This document shows, piece by piece, positions 9,210-17,040 of a DNA stretch of 64,000 nt. A program made the translations under genes and the position numbers. The notes below the pieces were generated by a model. That model did not search any database, was not told the DNA's origin, and saw only the letters and a list, made by a program, of their open reading frames with translations. This stretch comes from Prevotella sp. (lineage in GTDB: Bacteria > Bacteroidota > Bacteroidia > Bacteroidales > Bacteroidaceae): positions 1-64,000 of the forward strand of contig JAILAA010000034.1 of the NCBI GenBank assembly GCA_024681875.1, read 5' to 3'. Positions within the stretch are counted from its first letter, which is position 1. Each line of letters starts with the position of its first letter.

Positions 9210-10481
9210 ATGAAACAGTTATTTCCCTTTCTGATGCTATTGTTGTCGGTTGCCGCCATAGGTCAGCCGGACAGCAGTGCTGTGCAGCCGATGATGTCTG
9301 AGGTGGATGTGCAGATGTCTGAGGTGGATGTGCAGATGACTGATAACGTGTCCATGCCCGTGCGCGACTATCGAGAGCTACTCTGTGCCCGCTTGGACAC
9401 TCTTATGTGCGACACGCTGTTGGAGACTACGCAGTTGGGACTGATGGTGTGGGACTTGACCTCCGATTCGCTGCTCTATCAGCACAACGCCCGCCAACTG
9501 ATGCGTCCCGCGTCGACCATGAAGCTGTTGACAGCCATTACCGCTCTCGACCGCCTTGGCGGTGGTCACCACTTTACCACTACATTATATTATAAGGGTT
9601 CCATCGTGCAGGGTCAGCTGCGTGGCGACCTCTTCTGTGTGGGCGGCATGGATCCGATGTTCGATGCCAGCGACATGAAAGCACTGGCGATGGCTGTACG
9701 TGTCAAGGGCATTACCAGCATTCGCGGCCGTTTGGTGTGCGATTACTCGATGAAGGATACTGACAAGTGGGGTGAGGGCTGGTGCTGGGATGACAAGAAT
9801 CCTACGTTGTCGTCGCTGCTTGTCGACGGTTCACCGCTGTTCTCCGCAGCGCTCTTGCGCGAGTTGCGTTCTGTCGGTGTGTCCACCGGTGGTGTCACCA
9901 CAGCCTCGGGCAAAGTGCCGTCCGACGCCACAGCACTGTCGACGCGCTGGCATACGCTCGACGATGTGTTGCAACAGATGATGAAGGAAAGCGACAATCT
10001 TTTTGCAGAGTCCGTCTACTACCAGATAGCGGCCAGTAACGGTCATCGTCCTGCCCAGGCGCGTGATGCACAGAAGATTGAGCGTGAACTGATGACCCGG
10101 GCCGGTTTGCGCGGCGACGACTATCGTTTGGCCGACGGTAGCGGTCTGTCACTCTACAACTATCTTTCGGCTGAAGCCGAGGTGATGCTGTTGCGTTACG
10201 CATGGCAGCGTTCTGCCGTTTACGAGCATCTCCTGCCGTCGTTACCCATTGCCGGTGTCGACGGCACGCTGAAAAAACGCATGACCGACGATGAGGCTGC
10301 TTGTGGCAATGTCATGGCAAAGACGGGCACCGTCACCGGCATTTCCGCCCTTGCGGGCTATCTCACGGCTCCTGACGGCCACCGACTAGCCTTCAGCATC
10401 ATCAACCAGGGCGTGCGCCGTGCTTCTGACGGACGCCAGTTTCAGGACCGCCTCTGCCATATTCTTTGTTCCGCGCAGTGA
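9210..10481 (+). CDS. dacB: D-alanyl-D-alanine carboxypeptidase/endopeptidase, PBP4 (S13) family
   Basis: 423 residues from ATG 9210. That start gives a clean signal peptide (MKQLFPFLMLLLSVAAIG) and fits the promoter; an in-frame ATG at 9144 lies upstream of the promoter and is rejected. All three penicilloyl-serine transferase motifs are present: SxxK in RPASTMKLL, SxN in ESDNLF and KTG in AKTGTVTG. It trims or cleaves peptide cross-links of peptidoglycan in the periplasm. A 21-bp tandem duplication near the N-terminus repeats SEVDVQM twice, just after the signal peptide and before the catalytic domain. It converges with the alpha-galactosidase gene. Confidence 0.93.
   Translation: MKQLFPFLMLLLSVAAIGQPDSSAVQPMMSEVDVQMSEVDVQMTDNVSMPVRDYRELLCARLDTLMCDTLLETTQLGLMVWDLTSDSLLYQHNARQLMRPASTMKLLTAITALDRLGGGHHFTTTLYYKGSIVQGQLRGDLFCVGGMDPMFDASDMKALAMAVRVKGITSIRGRLVCDYSMKDTDKWGEGWCWDDKNPTLSSLLVDGSPLFSAALLRELRSVGVSTGGVTTASGKVPSDATALSTRWHTLDDVLQQMMKESDNLFAESVYYQIAASNGHRPAQARDAQKIERELMTRAGLRGDDYRLADGSGLSLYNYLSAEAEVMLLRYAWQRSAVYEHLLPSLPIAGVDGTLKKRMTDDEAACGNVMAKTGTVTGISALAGYLTAPDGHRLAFSIINQGVRRASDGRQFQDRLCHILCSAQ
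9297..9338. repeat. 21-bp exact tandem duplication inside dacB
   Basis: Two exact copies (9297-9317 and 9318-9338) of a 21-bp unit beginning TCTGAGGTGGATGTG, adding seven residues (SEVDVQM) in frame. Probably a recent slippage duplication in a linker. Confidence 0.95.
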
Positions 10482-10498
10482 GGCGCGTCGTCCTGGCG

Positions 10499-12775
10499 TT
10501 ACTCGTTGAGCAGGAAGACGCGACTGGCGTATTCTTCCCATAGCGGTACTTCAATGCCTACTTCCATCAGGAAGCGGCCGGTGAAGCGCTTGCCGTTGAG
10601 TTGGCAGGGCTTCTGTCCCACACGCACGTTCTTCTCCGTTAGTGTATAAGTCTTGTCGGGATTGAGTCCGGCCAGGCGCAAGCGCGGCAGTGGCTGGTTA
10701 TAGAAATTCTCAGTCTTGTAGACGAAGAGAACGGCCTCACCCCCAACCCCTCTCGCGGGGGAGAGTGGAGTGATTACTTCTTCCTCAGAATGTTCGCCTA
10801 AATTGTATTTACTCCCCTCTCCTTTGCGAGAGGGGGCGGGGGTGAGGCTGTACAGCGTTGCTGCCACGCCTTTGCGGTCATAGGGTGAGATGAGACGGTA
10901 GATGTCACCTGTCTGCACGATGGGACGCAGTTGCTTGTAGTCGGCGAAGCATGTTGTGCACTGCTGGCGTTCCTCGTCGGTCATCTGGCTGGGCTGCAGC
11001 TCAATGCCAAGGCGACCGCTCATAGCCACGTCGCAGCGGAACTTTACGGGGATGACGCGTCCGCCGGTATTCCAATACGGGCAGTGGTTGATGTGCGAGG
11101 CCATGGCGTTGGCAGGGAAGAAAAGGCTAGTGCCATACTGCATGTACACACGCTGCAGGGCGTCGGTGTTGTCAGACACCCAGAACTCGTCGAAGTAGGG
11201 TAGGAGCCCGTAGTTCGCGCGGCCGCCGCCACTGGCGCAGTCCTGAATCACCAGGTCAGGATATTTGGCCCGAATGCGCTCCAGCGTCTTGATCAGTCCC
11301 TTGTGGTAGTCTACGTTCAGGTTGTTCTGCTTCGTCTTGGGCAAATAGAGCGAGCCGTAGTTTTGTATCGGTGCGTTGGCGTCCCACTTGATATAGGCAA
11401 TCTCGGGATATTCCGTCATCAGGTTGTCGACGATGCTGAACACGAAGTCCTGCACCTTGGGATTGCACATGTCGAGCACCACCTGCGTGCCGCCGCGGCC
11501 TTGGCGCAGCTCGCGTCCCGGTCGCTGCAGCACCCAGTCGGGATGCTGCTCATAGAGCTCACTCACGGTGTTCGTCATCTCAGGCTCTATCCAGATGCCG
11601 AACTTGATTTTGCGCTGCTTGGCGGCGTCGGTGAGGGCCTTGATGCCGTTGGGCAGCTTGTTCTTGTCCACCACCCAGTCGCCGAGGCTCGAGTTGTCTA
11701 CCTTGCGCGGATATTTGTCGCCAAACCAGCCGTCGTCCATCACGAAGAGCTCACCGCCGAAGGCTGCGATGTCGTCCATCATCTTGATGATTTTCTCCTC
11801 GGTGATGTCGAGATAGATGCCCTCCCACGAGTTCAGCAGGATGTCGCCCGTGTTCATGCCGCGGTGCAACCAGCCCTCGGTGCGTGCCCAGCGGTGGAAG
11901 ATGCGGCTGACGCCGCTCATGCCTTCGTTGCTGTAGGCCAATGCCACGTGTGGGGTCTCAAACACCTCTTTCGGCTCCAGCACATATTCGCTGGCCGTGG
12001 GGTCGATGCCGGCATAGACGTGGTGCTCCTTGTGTAGAAGCGTATTGACACGCAGCTCAAAGTTGCCGCTCCAGCACAGAGCAAGACCGATGGTGCGTCC
12101 CGAGAGTTCCTGTGGCTTGCCGTCCAATGATATGAGCATCTCAGGCGCGTCGAGGTGCGAGTTGCGGGTACCGTCACTGTTGCGGATGGTCTTCATTCCC
12201 TGAGTCAGCGGCTCACTCGTCGGTTCGGTCTCTGCAGCCCAGTTGCCATGCAGGTGAGTGATCCAGGCATCGCTCTGACGCAGCACCAAATGGCCGCTGT
12301 CGAAGCGCTTCAGCGTGATGGCCTTCTTCTCCTGGTGCACCATCTCGGTCCAGGTCTCAATCATGTCCACGTTCTTGTAGGCCTTATAAAACACCTTCAC
12401 GGTGAAGGGCAGCAACTTGTCCTGCATCGTGAAGATGTGGACGACGGCTTTTCCGTCGTCATTCTTGCTATAGTCGGTGACGACCAGCTCCAGGTTCAGG
12501 TCTCCATCAGCGTGCTGCACCTGCAGGGCGGGTGTGTGCACGGCATCCACGGTGCCGAAGGCAGGAAGGGCGTGGAAGCTTAGGTCTGCACCAGCGTCGC
12601 GCAGCTGCTGCAGCGTGGCGCTCTTGTCGCCATAGTACGACTGTTGCAGGTCGCCGCCTTCCTTTGCGGTGAGCAGCATCTGCGTATTGGGGGTCTCGAT
12701 GGTGACATCGCCCTGCCAGGCCATCAGCGGCAGCGACGAGAGGAGCATTGTGGCTCCGGCGATGATTCTTTTCAT
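10499..12775 (-). CDS. Alpha-galactosidase, GH36 family
   Basis: 758 residues from ATG 12775 (MKRIIAGATMLLSSLPLMA signal peptide). It removes alpha-1,6-galactose from raffinose-type oligosaccharides or galactosides, probably in the periplasm. GH36 hallmarks: DDGWFGD, GIWIEPEM, YIKWDANAPI (nucleophile Asp) and CASGGGRANYG followed by WVSDNTDALQR (acid/base Asp). Residues ~643-681, after the catalytic core, are an in-frame palindromic insertion (LTPAPSRKGEG ... TPLSPARGVGGEA) not expected in the family. It is the last gene of the fructan locus, with a possible promoter box of its own at 12813-12820 and no copy of the locus operator. Confidence 0.94.
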   Translation of the reverse strand: MKRIIAGATMLLSSLPLMAWQGDVTIETPNTQMLLTAKEGGDLQQSYYGDKSATLQQLRDAGADLSFHALPAFGTVDAVHTPALQVQHADGDLNLELVVTDYSKNDDGKAVVHIFTMQDKLLPFTVKVFYKAYKNVDMIETWTEMVHQEKKAITLKRFDSGHLVLRQSDAWITHLHGNWAAETEPTSEPLTQGMKTIRNSDGTRNSHLDAPEMLISLDGKPQELSGRTIGLALCWSGNFELRVNTLLHKEHHVYAGIDPTASEYVLEPKEVFETPHVALAYSNEGMSGVSRIFHRWARTEGWLHRGMNTGDILLNSWEGIYLDITEEKIIKMMDDIAAFGGELFVMDDGWFGDKYPRKVDNSSLGDWVVDKNKLPNGIKALTDAAKQRKIKFGIWIEPEMTNTVSELYEQHPDWVLQRPGRELRQGRGGTQVVLDMCNPKVQDFVFSIVDNLMTEYPEIAYIKWDANAPIQNYGSLYLPKTKQNNLNVDYHKGLIKTLERIRAKYPDLVIQDCASGGGRANYGLLPYFDEFWVSDNTDALQRVYMQYGTSLFFPANAMASHINHCPYWNTGGRVIPVKFRCDVAMSGRLGIELQPSQMTDEERQQCTTCFADYKQLRPIVQTGDIYRLISPYDRKGVAATLYSLTPAPSRKGEGSKYNLGEHSEEEVITPLSPARGVGGEAVLFVYKTENFYNQPLPRLRLAGLNPDKTYTLTEKNVRVGQKPCQLNGKRFTGRFLMEVGIEVPLWEEYASRVFLLNE
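10734..10848. repeat. 115-bp in-frame palindromic element inside the alpha-galactosidase gene
   Basis: Terminal inverted repeats of 21 bp (starting GCCTCACCCCC, ending GGGGGTGAGGC; 19/21 matches) enclose two further inverted blocks (CCCTCTCGCGGGGGAGAG and CCCTCTCCTTTGCGAGAGG). The reading frame stays open right through. Same sequence family as 14959-15098 and the half copy at 26404-26454. Confidence 0.92.
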
Positions 12776-12812
12776 GCGTTTGTTCTTTGGGTTAGTAAAT
12801 GCTATCTGTCGG

Positions 12813-12820
12813 CAAAGATA
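12813..12820 (-). promoter_or_regulatory. Possible minus-7 box for the alpha-galactosidase gene
   Basis: Minus-strand TATCTTTG in the 112-bp gap between fructokinase and alpha-galactosidase genes, ~38 bp before the start codon. No convincing minus-33 box. Confidence 0.45.
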
Positions 12821-12887
12821 GATATTTTTTTCTACTCCATGAAGTTTTTTGCGAAGAATCTGCCTTTTTGCCACCAAAAGAGCACAA

Positions 12888-13772
12888 TTATTTCAGCAGA
12901 TGTTCGGGCAGCTTAGGCATGGCACCGTTCTGAGTGCAGACGTAAGCAGAGACCTGTACGGCCGTGCGATGGGCGTCAACTACCGACTTGCCGTTAAGGA
13001 TAGAACCCACAAATGAGCCTGTGAACGAGTCGCCGGCGCCGACAGTATCAGCCACTTGAACCTTTGGTGTCTCTTGGAACGACATCTGGCCAGGAGTGAA
13101 GACATAGCTGCCGTTGGTGCCGCAGGTCAGCACAAGCATGTCGAGGTTATACTTGCCCAGGATGAGCCAGCACTTATTTTCAATGTCAAGGCCAGGATAG
13201 CCGAACATACGGCCGATGAGGACCAGCTCCTCGTCGTTGATTTTCAGGATGTTGCAACGCAGCAGCGACTCCTTGATGATTTCCTTCGTGTAGAACTGCT
13301 GACGCAGGTTGATGTCGAAGATTTTCAGACAGTCGTCAGGTGTAGCATCGAGGAACTTGTGGATGGTCTCGCGGCTGACCACGTTGCGCTGGGCCAGTGA
13401 GCCGAAGCACACGGCACGGCAGTTGCGGGCAATCTGCTTGATGTCGTCGTCGAAGGGAATGTTGTCCCATGCCACGTTCTCCTTGATGTCGTAGGTGGGG
13501 ATGCCCTGCTCGTCGAGCTGCACCTGTACGGTGCCAGTGGGATAGGGTACCTGCGGCATCAGGTCGTTGAGGTCGTGGTCGAGCAACGCCTTGAGCGTTT
13601 CATCACCCAGTTTGTCGTCACCCACAGCGCTGATGGCAAGGGTGTTGTCGCTGCCCAGGAACTGTCCTGCATGATAGGCGAAATTGGCAGGGGCACCGCC
13701 CAGTTTCTTACCTTCGGGGAGTACGTCCCACAGGACTTCGCCGAGTCCTACTACGTAACGTTTTGATTCCAT
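12888..13772 (-). CDS. Fructokinase, PfkB/ribokinase family
   Basis: 294 residues. PfkB signatures are clear: N-terminal GLGEVLWDVLPEGKKLGGAPANFAYH split by the GG substrate loop, and near the C-terminus DTVGAGDSFTGSF with the anion-hole GAGD and catalytic Asp. It phosphorylates fructose in the cytoplasm after uptake. It lies 12 bp downstream of the MFS transporter gene and two genes after a GH32 enzyme, so fructose is the natural substrate. Length is normal for the family (~295). Confidence 0.94.
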   Translation of the reverse strand: MESKRYVVGLGEVLWDVLPEGKKLGGAPANFAYHAGQFLGSDNTLAISAVGDDKLGDETLKALLDHDLNDLMPQVPYPTGTVQVQLDEQGIPTYDIKENVAWDNIPFDDDIKQIARNCRAVCFGSLAQRNVVSRETIHKFLDATPDDCLKIFDINLRQQFYTKEIIKESLLRCNILKINDEELVLIGRMFGYPGLDIENKCWLILGKYNLDMLVLTCGTNGSYVFTPGQMSFQETPKVQVADTVGAGDSFTGSFVGSILNGKSVVDAHRTAVQVSAYVCTQNGAMPKLPEHLLK

Positions 13773-13784
13773 GTTATGATGAAT

Positions 13785-15017
13785 TTAGATTTCTTGATTC
13801 TTAACTCTTAACTCTCTTATATACGTGAAGAGATAAAGGACGCCAACGGCCATGACCAGCACGGCTCCTATCTGTCCGATGGCATCGCTGGCAAAGCCCA
13901 TGAGCAGCGGGAAGATGGTGCCGCCGAAGAGACCCATGATCATCAGGCCACTCACCTCGTTCTGCTTGTCGGGCATGGCGGTGAGGGCTTGTGCGAAGCA
14001 CATGGAGAACACGTTGCTGTTGCCATAGCCTACGAGGGCGATGCCTGCGTAGAGCAGCACCTTCGTGTCGCCCACGCCCATCAGCAGCATTGCTGCGGCC
14101 ATCATAACTACCGAAATGATGAAGAAGGTGCGTGTCTTCAGCACTCTGAGGAAATAGGAGCCAGTCAGGCAGCCCACGGTACGGAAGATGAAATAGAGCG
14201 AGGTGGCAAATCCGGCATCTTCGAGCGTCATTCCCGTGCGCTCCATCAGTAGCTTGGGGGCCGTGGTGTTGGTACCCACGTCGATGCCCACATGGCACAT
14301 GATGCCGAGGAACGAGAGCAGCACGACAGGTACGCCCAACAGTCGGAAACAGTCGGCAAACTGCTTGCCCACAGAGGGCATCTTCTCAACACTCTTCTGT
14401 TCTTCATGAATAGGAGTAGACCAGAGCAGCAGGGTGGCTGCAACGCTGATGACGAAATAGACGGCAAACAGCACGCGCCAGTCAAGGCCGAAGGTGGGAA
14501 TCAGCGCCTTGTAGCCCCAGCCGGCAATGAGCGGAGCCATAAACGAGGCAATGGCCTTGATGAACTGTCCGAACGTGAGCTGCGAGGCCAGGTTTTCGCC
14601 TCCGCTCACCAGAGCCATCAGCGGGTTGAGCGAGGTCTGCATCAGCGTGTTGCCAATGCCGAGCAGCGAGAAGGCTATCAGCATGATGGGGAAGCTGTTG
14701 CCGAAGACAGGCAGCAGTAGCGAGAGGGCCGTGACAGCCAGCGAGAGTAGTACCGTCTTCTTCTTTCCAATCTTGTTCATCAGCACGCTAGTAGGCACGC
14801 TGAAGATGAGGAACCAGAAGAACACCAACGACGGCAACACGTTGGCCACACTGTCGGTCAGACCTTGTTCGGCTTTCACATAGTTGGATGCGGTGCCCAC
14901 CAGGTCGACGAAGCCCATGCAAAAGAAGCAGAGCATCAGGGGCACAAGTACAAGTTTGGCCTCACCCCTGCCCCCTCTCCGACGGGAGAGGGGAGTAGTT
15001 ACATTTTGCTGTGACAT
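13785..15017 (-). CDS. MFS sugar transporter (FucP/GlcP-like, probably fructose uptake)
   Basis: 410 residues with about 12 transmembrane segments. The core begins at KLVLVPLMLCFFCMGF, typical of the FHS (fucose/glucose/galactose:H+) branch of the MFS in Bacteroidota. Between a GH32 gene and a fructokinase gene it most likely imports fructose across the inner membrane. Both ends are remodelled by repeats: residues ~4-19 (TTPLSRRRGGRGEA) are translated from a palindromic element that also supplies the end of the preceding GH32 gene, and the last residues (LRVKNQEI) come from TTAAGAG-type low-complexity DNA. Confidence 0.92.
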   Translation of the reverse strand: MSQQNVTTPLSRRRGGRGEAKLVLVPLMLCFFCMGFVDLVGTASNYVKAEQGLTDSVANVLPSLVFFWFLIFSVPTSVLMNKIGKKKTVLLSLAVTALSLLLPVFGNSFPIMLIAFSLLGIGNTLMQTSLNPLMALVSGGENLASQLTFGQFIKAIASFMAPLIAGWGYKALIPTFGLDWRVLFAVYFVISVAATLLLWSTPIHEEQKSVEKMPSVGKQFADCFRLLGVPVVLLSFLGIMCHVGIDVGTNTTAPKLLMERTGMTLEDAGFATSLYFIFRTVGCLTGSYFLRVLKTRTFFIISVVMMAAAMLLMGVGDTKVLLYAGIALVGYGNSNVFSMCFAQALTAMPDKQNEVSGLMIMGLFGGTIFPLLMGFASDAIGQIGAVLVMAVGVLYLFTYIRELRVKNQEI

Positions 15018-15098
15018 ATCAATTATACTTAATTTGGTTATTCAAAGGAAGAGTCTATTTACTCCCCTCTACCTTTGGAGAGGGGTTGGGGGTGAGGC
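14959..15098. repeat. 140-bp palindromic element bridging the GH32 end and MFS start
   Basis: Outer inverted repeats (GCCTCACCCCTGCCCCCTC at the left, GAGGGGTTGGGGGTGAGGC at the right; 18 of 21 positions match) flank the intergenic stretch. The right half encodes the last ~15 residues of GH32 (LTPNPSPKVEGSK), the left half the N-terminus of the transporter (TTPLSRRRGGRGEA). The inner motif ATTTACTCCCCTCT is shared with the element at 10734-10848. Confidence 0.9.
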
Positions 15099-16767
15099 TG
15101 TAAATCGTTGCCTTTCCCCCCTTCACTTTCAGCATAGAATATGGCTCAGAGGGGAACACCAGGTTGGTCATGGCCATCTTGCCTTCTGCGTCGAAGGCCT
15201 CGATGCTGCAGCGGTCGATGAAGAGGCGCAGCTGCCTGACGGCACCGAAGGTCGGGGCCACCGTTACGCAGGGGAAGGACTCGCTGAAGCTCACGTCGCC
15301 GCTCTTCGTGCGGTCCATGCTGAATGTCAGCTGCTGTGCATCGTAGTGCATCGTCACCTGCTCGCCCTTGGCGTTCGAAAGTGTGATGTCGGCCGAGCCC
15401 TTCACGTCGATGATAATCTCGCAGGCCTCCGTGGGCTGCTTCACCTTCTTGCCGCGCAGCGCCGTCACCTCCTTCGAGGGCGTGCTGGTGAGATAGGTCT
15501 CGCCATTGACGGTCTTCAGGCCCAGGTCGCGCGGCAGACCATTAGCTGAGCGGAACTGCTTCGTAGGCACCTGATTGGCATACTGCCAGTTGCTCATCCA
15601 GGGCAGGGCGACGATGCGGCCTTCGGGAGAATTGTGGAAGGTGACGGTGGCATAGTGGTCCTTGCCGTAATCCATCCATTTCGTCTCCGAGGCGTTGTCC
15701 TCACACACAAACTGATGACCGTCGAACTGTCCCACGAAATACTGCGTGGCCGAGCCGCCGAAGGGACCGCCGGGATTGATGTTGAGCAGCAGTACCCACT
15801 TGTCGCCGAAGCAGAGCATATCGGGGCACTCCCACACGCCATCGTGACAGCCGTAGGTACGGCCGAAGGAACTCTCATACTTCCACTCCTTCAGGTTGTC
15901 AGAGCTGTAGAACTGCACCTCCTGACCCACGGCCAGCACCACGATCCAGCGCTTTGTCTGCTCATGCCAGAACACCTTGGGGTCGCGGAAGTCGGGCGCA
16001 TTATAAGTAATGACAGGGTTGCCGGCATATTTCGTGAAAGTCTTACCATTGTCACTGCTATAGGCGATGCTCTGCGTCTGAGCAGCACCGGCCGAGGTGT
16101 ACATGGCGATGACGGCATTGCGGCCGAAGCCAGCAGTATTATCCTTGTCGACGATGGCGCTGCCCGAGAAAATGGCTCCCAGCCAGTCACCCTCAATAGC
16201 CAGCGGCTCTGCTTCCCAATGAATGAGGTCGCTCGACGTGGAGTGTCCCCATGTCATGTTCTCCCATTGCGAGCCGTAGGGGTTGTACTGGTAGTAAAGA
16301 TGCCACACACCATCCTTGTAATACATCCCATTGGGGTCATTCATCCAGCCGTAGAGCGGCGTGTGGTGATACAGCGGACGGAATTTTTCACGGTTCGTTG
16401 TGTCGAACGTGTCGCTATATCTCATCTCTTTCCAGCACACGAAGTCCTTTACGGCACCCGTCGTACGTCGGTCGCCTTGGAAGGTGATGTCAAGCAGCTG
16501 TGCCTTGCCTATTTCAAAAGGCACGTAGTAGTCGGCCTTGTCCACGGCCAGGCGCACATTCAGCCGTTTCACCATGTCATTCTTACTGTCGAGGACGGCA
16601 ATGTGCGCGTTCTCCTCTTTCTCCTGCACGGGCAACAGCAGATACTTCTTGCCCTGTTCCAGTCGCATCATGGCATGATTGTCGCCCAAAATCATCGGCG
16701 TCTGTGCCTCCATCGTCGTGCCGGCCATCACTGCCATTAATGTCATCAACCATTTTTTCATGTTCAT
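15055..16767 (-). CDS. GH32 beta-fructosidase (exo-type, secreted)
   Basis: 570 residues from ATG 16767 (MNMKKW; ATG 16761 also possible), with a signal peptide ending near MEAQTP. GH32 catalytic features: WMNDPNGMYY (nucleophile Asp), DFRDPKVFW (transition-state Asp) and WECPDM (acid/base Glu). A C-terminal beta-sandwich follows (SIEAFDAEGKMAMTNLVFP). It releases fructose from fructans, sucrose or raffinose, presumably in the periplasm. The last ~14 residues are encoded by a palindromic repeat. It heads the GH32-MFS-fructokinase operon, preceded by a promoter box at 16798 and an operator at 16856. Confidence 0.95.
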   Translation of the reverse strand: MNMKKWLMTLMAVMAGTTMEAQTPMILGDNHAMMRLEQGKKYLLLPVQEKEENAHIAVLDSKNDMVKRLNVRLAVDKADYYVPFEIGKAQLLDITFQGDRRTTGAVKDFVCWKEMRYSDTFDTTNREKFRPLYHHTPLYGWMNDPNGMYYKDGVWHLYYQYNPYGSQWENMTWGHSTSSDLIHWEAEPLAIEGDWLGAIFSGSAIVDKDNTAGFGRNAVIAMYTSAGAAQTQSIAYSSDNGKTFTKYAGNPVITYNAPDFRDPKVFWHEQTKRWIVVLAVGQEVQFYSSDNLKEWKYESSFGRTYGCHDGVWECPDMLCFGDKWVLLLNINPGGPFGGSATQYFVGQFDGHQFVCEDNASETKWMDYGKDHYATVTFHNSPEGRIVALPWMSNWQYANQVPTKQFRSANGLPRDLGLKTVNGETYLTSTPSKEVTALRGKKVKQPTEACEIIIDVKGSADITLSNAKGEQVTMHYDAQQLTFSMDRTKSGDVSFSESFPCVTVAPTFGAVRQLRLFIDRCSIEAFDAEGKMAMTNLVFPSEPYSMLKVKGGKATIYSLTPNPSPKVEGSK

Positions 16768-16797
16768 TTTGCTTTTAGTTATTTGAAATATCTGCTG

Positions 16798-16805
16798 CAA
16801 AATTA
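16798..16805 (-). promoter_or_regulatory. Minus-7 box for the GH32/MFS/fructokinase operon
   Basis: Minus-strand TAATTTTG (16805-16798), ~31 bp before the start codon. No TTG box at the usual distance, fitting a promoter that depends on an activator bound at 16856-16892. Confidence 0.6.
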
Positions 16806-16855
16806 CGTTTTTTCTCCTTTCCTCCCTATAACTTATGTTACAAACACTACAAAAA

Positions 16856-16892
16856 ATCGTTCATTGCAACATCTTTGTTAACAATGAACGAT
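16856..16892. promoter_or_regulatory. Operator: 11-bp inverted repeat upstream of GH32
   Basis: ATCGTTCATTG (16856-16866) and CAATGAACGAT (16882-16892) are perfect reverse complements with a 15-bp spacer. The same half-sites occur before susC at 26008-26066. The outer half-site ends 87 bp from the minus-7 box here and 88 bp at susC. Likely binding site of the locus AraC-type regulator (inference). Confidence 0.8.
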
Positions 16893-17007
16893 AATTTGTG
16901 TGATTCTAAAAAGGGGTACGGCTCCCATATCCTCTGTGAGTCTGCACTCCCATCGGTGCAGGGGCGACTTTTTGTCAAGAGTCTCTTTTTCAGGAAGGCG
17001 CAGTGGC

Positions 17008-17033
17008 TTTGTCTTATTTTAAAATAAGACAAA
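17008..17033. terminator. 26-bp perfect palindrome after the secreted protein gene
   Basis: TTTGTCTTATTTT followed directly by its exact reverse complement, starting 8 bp after the stop of the 17041-17943 gene. Probably an AU-rich hairpin that ends or protects the susC-led transcript; it has no separate T-tract. The 115 bp between it and the operator hold no gene that I can support. Confidence 0.55.
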
Positions 17034-17040
17034 CTAACCC

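Noticed and set aside
16847..17032. 61-aa minus-strand ORF in the gap before GH32
   Set aside because: It covers the operator and the 26-bp palindrome, shows no family features and starts inside the palindrome region.
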